Assembly: GCF_000191885.1 (NCBI RefSeq)
Contig: NZ_AEWI01000009.1
Coordinates: 1-35,093, forward strand
Source of the DNA: Anaerophaga thermohalophila DSM 12881
GTDB lineage: Bacteria; Bacteroidota; Bacteroidia; Bacteroidales; Marinilabiliaceae
Reading direction: 5' to 3'
Length of the DNA stretch: 35,093 bases
Of this stretch, positions 1-7,996 are shown one piece after another (within the stretch, counting starts at the first letter, position 1; the number at the start of each line of letters is the position of its first letter). A model generated the notes under the pieces. It made no database searches and was not told the DNA's origin. It saw only the letters and a program-made list of their open reading frames with translations. Position numbers and translations under genes: made by a program.

Positions 1-533
1 AGTGTTATGGTTGGTTTGGCCTTCAACTTGGATGATTATTTTGTGCATCAGTAAATTTAGCATTACCAATTTTTCTTTCCAAAACATCAGGCGTTTTTTT
101 GATATACGGCCAGTAGGAGTTGTTTAAATTTCAGGGTTAATGGCCTCTTCCTTTACAAGTAAGAACCACTTGTCGTGCTCTAAAGCATGTTTGAGCCTGG
201 TACAAAAATTAAAACGCCTCGATTTTGACAAAAATATGCTTTTTTTAATGCACTCATGTTTCAAAATGGACCGCGATTCGGTTTTTATTGTGCCATAGAT
301 TTTGGGTTAAATGTGCTCTTTATCGGACAGCTTGTCTAAAAGATTTAGACTTGTATTTCTGCCATTAAAAATCCGGGCTATGATGATTTGATGCCTGCAA
401 TCATGAGTGCATTGCCTGTCACAGGCGCAACCCTGTTCGGGAGGTATACACCATCAATGAAGACCATCTTAGGAGTACTCATAAGGCTTATCGCCGACTG
501 TCAGGGTTATTCGTTCCCTACCGAAGTGAAAAA
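1..533. other. Intergenic stretch without a supported gene
   Basis: No convincing coding region is visible. The only recognisable content is the right half of a 143-bp palindromic repeat ending at 256 (separate entry). The rest is AT-rich with frequent stops in all frames. A short open stretch on the plus strand (361-537) ends on a stop codon that overlaps the stop of the converging permease gene. It has no recognisable family and is not called. Confidence 0.5.
183..256 (-). repeat. Partial 143-bp palindromic element (right part conserved)
   Basis: Read on the minus strand from 256, this begins TGAGTGCA, continues through AAAAAGCATATTTTTGTCA and the GGCGTTTTAA block, and fades out near 183. 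It matches the first half of the element at 31435-31577. If full length it would reach about 114, but that part has diverged. This appears to be a decayed copy. Confidence 0.7.
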
Positions 534-1337
534 TTAGAAGAACATTGAGAATGCCATTAATATAATAAATACAATAAAAAACGGATCATAGAATTTTTCC
601 AAAGCATTTTTGTTTATCCGCTTACCAAATAAAGGTCCGAAAATTGCACCGGTTATAGTGCCGGATGCAAGCAGGAACACCAGTAGCCAATTCAGAGTTC
701 CAAAGGCACTATGGGTCACGACTCCTGTAATGGCTATAAAAAAAAGAACCATGACTGAGGTGCCTACTATCTCCAAAGAGGAGAGCCCCATGCTATCTAG
801 TCCTGCAATGACTGGAGGCGTACCGCTTGCACCGAGCATGCCGGACATTAAACCGCCAAGTGCTCCGTATATCAAGCCTTTTGCTATAAAAAGCTTTGAA
901 ACAGGCTTATGTCCTTTACTGTCAGGTTCATCAAGTTGTTTATTTTCTGATACTTCTTCTTTTTTTTGCTTTTTCATTCTTGAAATCACCATTCCGCTTC
1001 CCATGAATAAAAGAAAGATTCCAAATATTATTTTAAGAACTTTTACCGGAATAATTGCGACAAGATAGGAACCCGCGACTACTCCGACAATTCCGCCTGG
1101 CACAAGTAGAAATCCTGTTTTTGGCTTCACATTTCCTGACCTGTAGTGACTTATTGAAGCAGCCAGGGTTGTCGGGATAATTGTTGCAAGAGATACAGAC
1201 ACAGCCTGATCCATTGGAATAGCAAACAATCCTGTCAGCATTGCAATATAAAAGATTCCTCCGCCTCCGCCCATTAAGGATATTAAAATTCCGATGATAA
1301 GTCCTGCTATGGGTAACAGATAAATTGACAAATGCAT
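534..1337 (-). CDS. TSUP family membrane permease (TauE/SafE type)
   Basis: A 267-aa very hydrophobic protein with about eight predicted membrane segments. It opens with a glycine-rich first helix (GLIIGILISLMGGGGGIFYI), as is usual for the sulfite/sulfonate exporter TSUP (DUF81) family. A polar, charged loop around residues 120-150 (KKQKKEEVSENKQLDEPDSK) separates two homologous halves, and the second half repeats the Gly-rich motif (YGALGGLMSGMLGASGTPP). These proteins move small sulfur or organic anions across the inner membrane; the substrate here cannot be read from sequence. The gene is monocistronic and lies in an accessory, repeat-rich stretch. The start is fixed by an ideal AGGAGG seven bases upstream of ATG, which is unusual for this genome. 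Confidence 0.88.
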   Translation of the reverse strand: MHLSIYLLPIAGLIIGILISLMGGGGGIFYIAMLTGLFAIPMDQAVSVSLATIIPTTLAASISHYRSGNVKPKTGFLLVPGGIVGVVAGSYLVAIIPVKVLKIIFGIFLLFMGSGMVISRMKKQKKEEVSENKQLDEPDSKGHKPVSKLFIAKGLIYGALGGLMSGMLGASGTPPVIAGLDSMGLSSLEIVGTSVMVLFFIAITGVVTHSAFGTLNWLLVFLLASGTITGAIFGPLFGKRINKNALEKFYDPFFIVFIILMAFSMFF

Positions 1338-1350
1338 TTTATTACCTCCT
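1338..1350 (-). promoter_or_regulatory. Strong Shine-Dalgarno site of the TSUP gene
   Basis: On the minus strand AGGAGG (1345-1350) is followed by seven bases and the ATG at 1337. This is textbook spacing and unlike most starts in the window, which have only A/T-rich leaders. Confidence 0.75.
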
Positions 1351-1423
1351 GAAATCGCCGGCTAAATTTTCAAAGGCCGGCAACGAATTTTCAATCGTTT
1401 TGACACCGCCACCGTAAGAAATG

Positions 1424-1431
1424 CAAAAGTA
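1424..1431 (-). promoter_or_regulatory. Candidate -7 box for the TSUP gene
   Basis: TACTTTTG on the minus strand matches the Bacteroidota -7 consensus TAnnTTTG. No good -33 TTG lies 19-21 bases upstream, so support is limited. The untranslated leader would be about 80 bases and contains a GCCGGC inverted repeat (about 1358-1382). Confidence 0.35.
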
Positions 1432-1515
1432 ATACAATTTTATTTTGAATGAACCGCATAATTATTTTTTCCTCGGTGCCGAAGGCGTCAACCTGACTTA
1501 AGATTAGGTGTACTA

Positions 1516-1600
1516 ATGAAATGAGCATGACAAAGATTGCCTTAATAGATCATTAGGTCATTAGGTCATTAGATTATTAGATTGTTAGCTAATGTGATAA
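1516..1600 (+). repeat. Degenerate 98-bp repeat start followed by ATTAGGTC short repeats
   Basis: GAAATGAGCATGACAAAGATTGCC matches the left end of the 98-bp repeat family, including its first small hairpin (TGACAA/TTGCC). It then runs into a tandem of CATTAGGT units and ATTAGATTATTAG. The right part of the unit is absent. Confidence 0.5.
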
Positions 1601-1759
1601 AACTTATAACATTCTAACAACTAACACATCAACAACTTTAACAATTCTAACAACCGTAACAATTTATTAAATGTGAGATGAAACGAGCATGGCAAGGTTT
1701 GTCACAAAAGAACATGTATAATTAACCTCTAATCAGAAAAGAAACAAAAAACAGGAAAC

Positions 1760-1827
1760 AGATTCTTCGTCGTTACCTCCTCAGAATGACAGTGGCCCTT
1801 TGTCATTCTGAACGAAGTGAAGAATCT
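1760..1827. repeat. 69-bp hairpin repeat, copy 1
   Basis: Starts AGATTCTTCGTCGTT and ends GAACGAAGTGAAGAATCT. The arms CTCAGAATGACA and TGTCATTCTGA pair, so the unit folds on itself. Three more copies occur at 1934-2003, 26779-26847 and 34109-34177. Confidence 0.8.
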
Positions 1828-1933
1828 AAAAAAGCAAACAGACTAAAATGTGATTTTTATTGATGTTAATAAAGATAATCTGTGTCCATCTGCGTCATCT
1901 GTGGTGAACTCTCAACCTCAACCTAATCCGATG

Positions 1934-2003
1934 AGATTCTTCGTCGTTTACCTCCTCAGAATGACATTAGACAGTCGGTCATTGGTAGCAAAGCGAAGAA
2001 TCT
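1934..2003. repeat. 69-bp hairpin repeat, copy 2 (degenerate right arm)
   Basis: Starts AGATTCTTCGTCGTTTACC and ends AAAGCGAAGAATCT. The right arm carries GGTCATTGGTAGC where other copies have TGTCATTCTGAGC, so the stem is weakened. Confidence 0.75.
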
Positions 2004-2046
2004 AACCTATCATCACCTAACATCAATTTAAACTTGATAAGTTGCA

Positions 2047-2226
2047 TCAATCCAAAATTATTTCTTTAACCACCACTCCTTGCCTACATGCACCGCCACA
2101 GTTTCCACACTTTACATTTTGATTTACTATGTTATCAAATGCCTTTTTTGCTCGTCGCTTAATAATACGTTGAGTGCAGTATAAAAAGCATATTTTTGTC
2201 AAAATATTTATAAATGGCTGCGCCAT
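2047..2226 (-). other. Small ORF with a Cys-rich tail, possible gene remnant
   Basis: A 59-codon reading frame, ATG to TGA. Its first third reads through the arm of a 143-bp repeat, so that part is probably accidental. The last 35 residues look more protein-like, rich in Lys/Arg and then containing CGNCGGACRQG (a CxxCxxxC pattern) before VVVKEIILD. They may be the C-terminal end of an older gene cut by the repeat. With the repeat removed, the frame meets a stop shortly upstream, so no intact gene can be rebuilt. Family unknown. Confidence 0.2.
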
Positions 2227-2496
2227 TTATACTTTGGATCACCGAATTTGCGCGAATTAACGCGAATTTAGTCGCATCTATGATGCGACAATCATTCGTT
2301 GACGACAAAAAATAATTGCGTAGCAATTAACTAATCCGACAAATTATGACTTAAGCTTTTTAGTTATTTTTGGCTCTGGCTTGTCCAGGTTAGGCGTTTT
2401 AAATTTTGTACCGGAGTTAACTTATTGTTAATGAGGATGCAAAAATTTAAAACAACAACGAGTTTGGCAACAAAGATACTTTTTAGACTGGGCTCA
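2171..2496. repeat. 143-bp palindromic element interrupted by a 183-bp insert
   Basis: Starts TGAGTGCAGTATAAAAAGC and ends CTTTTTAGACTGGGCTCA, an imperfect terminal inverted repeat. It is flanked by TACGT on both sides (2166-2170 and 2497-2501), read as a target-site duplication. The 326-bp span equals a 143-bp element plus a 183-bp insertion after about 2205. The flanking blocks match 31435-31577 closely. Confidence 0.8.
2206..2390. repeat. Insert made of three small triloop palindromes
   Basis: Inside the repeat sit three perfect hairpins with 3-nt loops: TATAAATGGC-TGC-GCCATTTATA (2209-2231), GTCGCATC-TAT-GATGCGAC (2271-2289) and TAATTGC-GTA-GCAATTA (2313-2329). A short direct repeat, GCGAATTAACGCGAATT, lies near 2252-2268. 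No coding potential is seen. Confidence 0.65.
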
Positions 2497-2543
2497 TACG
2501 TTTAGTTGAAATCTGTTAATTTTTATTTCTGTAGGTCTTTCCA

Positions 2544-3092
2544 TTAAATCTTCCCTGGTAAATTATAAACTGTATCAATATGGTTTGATGTCCTATGAAG
2601 AATTTGTAGATATTCATTTATTTTGTCCTCATATTCAATTTTATAATCCTCATGAAGTTTTTTAGTCACAATTGTTATTAATCGTTTTACAATCATTGCT
2701 ACTTTCGTATCATACTGCGTAAAGCAAGTCCCAAACATATTTGTAGGCAATGAAAAAGGAACCTGAAGAATATATAGCAACAACTCAGCTTCTAAAACTT
2801 TATTTTTGGAAATCTTGGTGAATTCATTTATCCTTTTGATACAAGCACCTAACATATTTGCAATCTGTAGTTCTTCAGAAAATCCTTTATGCCTTTTTCT
2901 AAATATAATTTCTAAATCCGCTTTTGTTGCTTCAAATAAATCTTGTTCCCCACTTTCTTTATCAAGATAATTTAAAAGTATGTAATTATAAACCATTTTT
3001 TCTTTTGATGCAAGCGATATAACAATATCTTGAAGGTCTTTGTGATCCAGTCTTTTAATTCGTTCTTTTGTTTGCTTATCAAGTCTTGGCAT
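2544..3092 (-). CDS. Hypothetical protein, 182 aa
   Basis: I do not recognise a family. The protein is Lys/Glu-rich, mostly predicted helical, with no signal peptide or membrane segment. It begins MPRLDKQTKERIKRLDHKDLQDIVISLASKE, where the basic N-terminus could bind nucleic acid, and continues with helix-like stretches (ELQIANMLGACIKRINEFTK and DTKVAMIVKRLITIVTKKLH). Its base composition is more AT-rich than the core genes nearby. It stands alone between repeats: a split 143-bp element lies 47 bp downstream and a roughly 97-bp palindrome 53 bp upstream. An accessory, possibly acquired gene is likely; the function is unknown. The start is the first ATG and no Shine-Dalgarno sequence is visible. 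Confidence 0.7.
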   Translation of the reverse strand: MPRLDKQTKERIKRLDHKDLQDIVISLASKEKMVYNYILLNYLDKESGEQDLFEATKADLEIIFRKRHKGFSEELQIANMLGACIKRINEFTKISKNKVLEAELLLYILQVPFSLPTNMFGTCFTQYDTKVAMIVKRLITIVTKKLHEDYKIEYEDKINEYLQILHRTSNHIDTVYNLPGKI

Positions 3093-3145
3093 ATAAATAT
3101 TTTTCGATTAGTCGCAATTTAAATATTTGAATCTTAATTTCATGG

Positions 3146-3242
3146 GTGCGTCGGCAAAAATTTGGCTTTTTTGCAAGCTGAAGCATCAACCTGTGTGTCA
3201 GGGCTTGCAAATGTGCCAAACGTCTGTTGGCGTTTGTTGCAC
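3146..3242. repeat. Long imperfect palindrome upstream of the 182-aa gene
   Basis: The arms pair from both ends inward: GTGC (3146-3149) with GCAC (3239-3242), TTTGGC (3161-3166) with GCCAAA (3215-3220), and TTTGCAAGC (3170-3178) with GCTTGCAAA (3203-3211), leaving a 24-nt loop. It could be a folded single-strand recombination site or a small mobile hairpin. No other copy is seen in the window. Confidence 0.55.
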
Positions 3243-3273
3243 GTTCTTTCTCAGCATGAAACAACCAGGTAAC

Positions 3274-3308
3274 TTAAAACCCCGGGCAGTTGTAATGACC
3301 CCGGGGTT
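3274..3308 (-). terminator. Terminator of the nitroreductase gene
   Basis: Nine-bp perfect stem (CCCGGGGTT complement at 3278-3286 and 3300-3308) with a 13-nt loop. On the minus strand it ends in a short T run, 23 bp after the nitroreductase stop. Confidence 0.7.
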
Positions 3309-3331
3309 GTATCCTGTAGTAAAATTTTGTT

Positions 3332-4075
3332 TTAATCCAGAAAACCTTGTTTTTTCAGGACATCCAGAAACACCTTACTGAAATGTTCGTTGTTTTCTTT
3401 GGTGTAACGGACATCGGTGAATATCTGGGCCAGCGTTTCCTTGTTGTTTTTGGCGGTGAGTTGCTTATTGGCGGGCAATTCTTCTTTCTCTTTGTAAAGA
3501 CGGTCGATGGCCTCAGGGGTGTAATCCTGGTAGGTTTCGTGATGCACCACGGCTTCGAGCGGGAGCCGTTCGGTTTGTCCGGGGTCTTCGTCCGGCCAGC
3601 CGAGCGTGACAGTGACCAGAGGAACTACGCCTTTGGGAAGATTCAGGGTGTCGATGATCTTATCGGCATTGTAAGTGACGGTTCCGATGAAGCAAATGCC
3701 CAATCCGGCGGACTCGGCGGCCACACAAACATTCTGCGCCACCAAAAGGGCATCAGTGGCGGCGGTCATAAACGACTGGAAATTGTCGTAACCGGGCTCG
3801 GCATTTCGCTGGCGGCACCACTTGTTGAACCGGTTGAAATCGGCACAGAAAGTGAGTGCAAGCGGGGCCTTGGTGAAAGTAGGCTGGTTGAAGAAGGCAG
3901 GTGCCAGCTTCTTTTTCATCTCTTCATCGCGGTTGACGATGATGCTGTAGAGCTGCATATTTCCTGTTGTGGAAGCTCGTGTGCCGGCTTTCAGAATTTT
4001 ATTCAAAAGTGCTTCGTCAATGGGTTCGTCTTTGTATCGACGAATGGTGCGGTGATTTAATAAAACGTCCATCAT
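3332..4075 (-). CDS. Nitroreductase family protein (FMN-dependent)
   Basis: A 247-aa cytoplasmic protein of the NfsA/FRP-like nitroreductase group, which reduces nitro compounds, quinones or flavins using NAD(P)H and bound FMN. The N-terminal MDVLLNHRTIRRYKDEPIDE is the family's Arg-rich FMN phosphate-binding start. It is followed by the TRASTTGNMQLYSIIV segment, a mid-protein AAESAGLGICFIGTV stretch, and VTLGWPDEDPGQTERLPLEAVVHHETY near residue 165, which is typical of this group. Length fits the family. Two consecutive ATG codons open the frame, and either may be used. It is transcribed on its own, downstream of yidC after a 210-bp gap, and ends at a clear terminator. The substrate is not predictable. 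Confidence 0.9.
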   Translation of the reverse strand: MMDVLLNHRTIRRYKDEPIDEALLNKILKAGTRASTTGNMQLYSIIVNRDEEMKKKLAPAFFNQPTFTKAPLALTFCADFNRFNKWCRQRNAEPGYDNFQSFMTAATDALLVAQNVCVAAESAGLGICFIGTVTYNADKIIDTLNLPKGVVPLVTVTLGWPDEDPGQTERLPLEAVVHHETYQDYTPEAIDRLYKEKEELPANKQLTAKNNKETLAQIFTDVRYTKENNEHFSKVFLDVLKKQGFLD

Positions 4076-4285
4076 TTTATAAGTTATTTTTTAGAATTTT
4101 AGACAATAGATAATTCATATAATATTGACAAACTGTATTTTAACAGAAAATTGTCAGTACCATTGAAAAACAAAGCATTAGTCAATCAGAGGTAACATTC
4201 CGGTCAAAACTTTGTTGCTGCCAGTGAGCAGGGAAAAATTTCGGGCAGCATTCTACAGTACACCTGGTGAGTTTCTCCTGCTAAT

Positions 4286-6166
4286 CTACTTTCGTCTTCC
4301 CGGTTTTGTACTTTTCCCTTTTCCTTTCCCTTTTTGCAGTTGTGCCTGCTGTTTCTGCATTTCTTCGAGGCGTGCCTGGAACTTGGATTTCTTTACCGGT
4401 TTTTTCTGATTGGCCTTCAACTTCGCAAGAATGGCCTTCTCGTCCACGAACTGCCGTATCATAACGGTTTGCACAATAGTGATAAGGGTTGAAATAAAAT
4501 AATAGTAACTAAGCCCTGCTGCATAACTGTTGAAGAAGAACAGAAACATTACGGGCATAAGATACATCATTACGTTCATACCCGGCATCTGAGCCGACGA
4601 TTGCGTCGTTTGCTGGTTAATTCGGGTATAAACAATATTAGTAGCGGCCATTAAAAGTGTAAACAAACTTACATGGTCGCCATAAAACGGAATTTTGAAA
4701 GGTAAATCAAGGATGCTGTCATACGTTGAAAGGTCTGATGCCCACAAGAAACTTTCCTGACGCAACTCAATGGATGACGGGAAGAAACGGAACATGGCAA
4801 TCAGTATAGGCATTTGCAGCAAGATGGGCAAACAGCCTCCCATTGGGTTTACTCCGGCTTTGCGATACAGGGCCATAGTCGCCTGCTGCCGTTCCATGGC
4901 TTTTTCTTTAGGGATACGCTCATTGATCTCATCAATCTGAGGTTTCAAAACACGCATTTTGGCCGTCGACATGTACGATCTGTAGGTCAGTGGGAACAGC
5001 ACTATTTTGATTAAAATAGTCAGTATCAGGATGATGATACCATAATTGCCTATAAATCCCTCAAGAAAGTTGAAAACAGGGATAACGGCATACCGGTTGA
5101 TCCAACCGAAAATTCCCCATCCCAAAGGCAGGATTTTATGCAGTTCAAGTCCTTCATAAGAGCGCAGGGTATAAAAGTGATTTGGCCCGAAAAAGAACTG
5201 CATGGATGCTTCGTCATCTTCTTCGAATCTGAAGGGCAGGGCCAGTTCGGCCTCGTTAATTCTCAAATACGGACTGTTTTCATCTTCAATTACCTCTGTC
5301 TCGACATATCCGCTTGCAAAATTTTGAGATGCTATTAGTATGGAACTGAAAAACTGATCTTTAAAAGCAACCCATTTCAGAGGTGTACGTAAATCTTCAT
5401 CCTTGTTGCTTGTTCCGGATATATCATCAACTTCATCCTGGAAAAATTTAAAATAAATGCCTGAATATTGTTGTTCAAACTGCCTTCCTTTTTCCTGGGC
5501 AGGCATCTTCTGGTACCATTGCAGGTCGAGTGCATTTCGGGGCGTTGCAAACTTTTTACCGAGATTTGTTGATTCTATGGTGTGATTCACTAAATATTCG
5601 TCCGCAGAGAGTGAATAATTTAATGCCAGTTTTTCTCTATCAGGGCCGGTTATTTCAAAGGAAATAGAATTGGTCCCTTTTTCAACCGCATCGAAGTAAA
5701 GATCGTTGGTATTATAGATACGGGTGTTATAGGTAAAGCTGAAACCATAACGATTTTCATCCCCGTTGAAAAGTACCAGCGGGCGACCGTCGTGGGTCTG
5801 ATATTCTTTTATTTCTACCGAGTAAATTCGTCCGCCAAGATTCGATAAGGTGACTTTGATTTTTTCGTTCTCAAGTGTGAAAAATTTCTTTTCACCAAAG
5901 GTATAAGGGGCAAGAATTCCTGCTGTCTGCCGGCGAATGCTGTCCTGCTTTGCTTTTTCCTCAACTTCTTCGGACGAAACTTCTTTTTGTATGCTTTCCT
6001 CAGTCTGTTTAGCCTCACGTGCGGCCTTTTGTGCTTCAATCCTGTTCAGCGAATCGAGTTGGCGCTTTCGTTCAGCTATTTCTTCTTCCGAAGGTTTATT
6101 CATCCACCAAAACAAGGCCAGGATGGCTGTGATAAGTAATAATCCTGTTACTGAATTTTTGTCCAT
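4286..6166 (-). CDS. yidC: Membrane protein insertase YidC
   Basis: A 626-aa inner-membrane insertase that folds and inserts membrane proteins alone or with SecYEG. An N-terminal membrane anchor (VTGLLLITAILALFWWMN, residues 5-22) is followed by a Lys/Glu-rich linker, then a large periplasmic beta domain (about 85-350). The conserved insertase core starts at VIPVFNFLEGFIGNYGIIIL. The core keeps the hydrophilic-groove Arg context (FPLTYRSYMSTAKM) and the cytoplasmic helical hairpin (LKPQIDEINERIPKEKAMERQQ), then GVNPMGGCLPILLQMPILIAM. The C-terminal tail is strongly basic (GKGKGKSTKPGRRK) and could contact ribosomes. Length and order fit Bacteroidota YidC. It lies 83 bp downstream of pyrG on the same strand, so co-transcription is likely. 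Confidence 0.97.
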   Translation of the reverse strand: MDKNSVTGLLLITAILALFWWMNKPSEEEIAERKRQLDSLNRIEAQKAAREAKQTEESIQKEVSSEEVEEKAKQDSIRRQTAGILAPYTFGEKKFFTLENEKIKVTLSNLGGRIYSVEIKEYQTHDGRPLVLFNGDENRYGFSFTYNTRIYNTNDLYFDAVEKGTNSISFEITGPDREKLALNYSLSADEYLVNHTIESTNLGKKFATPRNALDLQWYQKMPAQEKGRQFEQQYSGIYFKFFQDEVDDISGTSNKDEDLRTPLKWVAFKDQFFSSILIASQNFASGYVETEVIEDENSPYLRINEAELALPFRFEEDDEASMQFFFGPNHFYTLRSYEGLELHKILPLGWGIFGWINRYAVIPVFNFLEGFIGNYGIIILILTILIKIVLFPLTYRSYMSTAKMRVLKPQIDEINERIPKEKAMERQQATMALYRKAGVNPMGGCLPILLQMPILIAMFRFFPSSIELRQESFLWASDLSTYDSILDLPFKIPFYGDHVSLFTLLMAATNIVYTRINQQTTQSSAQMPGMNVMMYLMPVMFLFFFNSYAAGLSYYYFISTLITIVQTVMIRQFVDEKAILAKLKANQKKPVKKSKFQARLEEMQKQQAQLQKGKGKGKSTKPGRRK

Positions 6167-6249
6167 TATTTGTTATTGTGTTGTTTTACCATTTCCCTAA
6201 AATTTCCACTTCTGTCTTCCTTCTCTCACTAAAAACTACCGACTAAAAA

Positions 6250-7884
<1,635 letters not shown>

Positions 7885-7925
7885 TTAAGGTTTAACGAAT
7901 GGGCATGTTCAAATTTTTCAAGCCA

Positions 7926-7933
7926 CAAAGTTA
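7926..7933 (-). promoter_or_regulatory. Candidate -7 box of pyrG
   Basis: TAACTTTG on the minus strand matches TAnnTTTG and would give a leader of roughly 45-50 nt before the GTG start. No clear -33 element is seen at the usual distance. Confidence 0.4.
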
Positions 7934-7996
7934 GCAAAAAGAACCCGGAATATGTGCCCCTGTTCAAGAAAATGAGCAACAACGCAAGATGCCTTA

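Larger units (their letters stand above)
1680..2055 (+). repeat. 98-bp family copy split by inserted hairpins
   Basis: The left end GAAACGAGCATGGCAAGG starts at 1680. After GTATAA the unit is interrupted by two copies of the 69-bp hairpin and by a segment around 1877-1905 (TCTGTGTCCATCTGCGTC...) of the kind often scattered in bacterial intergenic DNA. A degraded right half (AAGTTGCATCAATCC) is recognisable near 2040-2055. The layout is the same as inside the elements at 26632-27028 and 33929-34324. Confidence 0.55.

Noticed and set aside
361..537. Open plus-strand stretch (…NPGYDDLMPAIMSALPVTG…) before the TSUP gene
   Set aside because: Protein-like at places, but there are stops just upstream, no recognised family and an unrelated repeat in the same frame. 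It is too short to call as a gene or pseudogene.
1550..1600. Tandem CATTAGGT/ATTAGATT units as a possible CRISPR or iteron array
   Set aside because: Units are directly adjacent with no spacers, few and degenerate. This is a simple-sequence expansion.
3079..3264. Minus-strand 61-codon frame overlapping the start of the 182-aa gene
   Set aside because: It reads through the palindrome at 3146-3242, has no family resemblance and overlaps the start of the better-supported gene.
3347..4060. Long plus-strand frame (237 codons) opposite the nitroreductase
   Set aside because: Antisense shadow. The minus-strand frame has all nitroreductase motifs.
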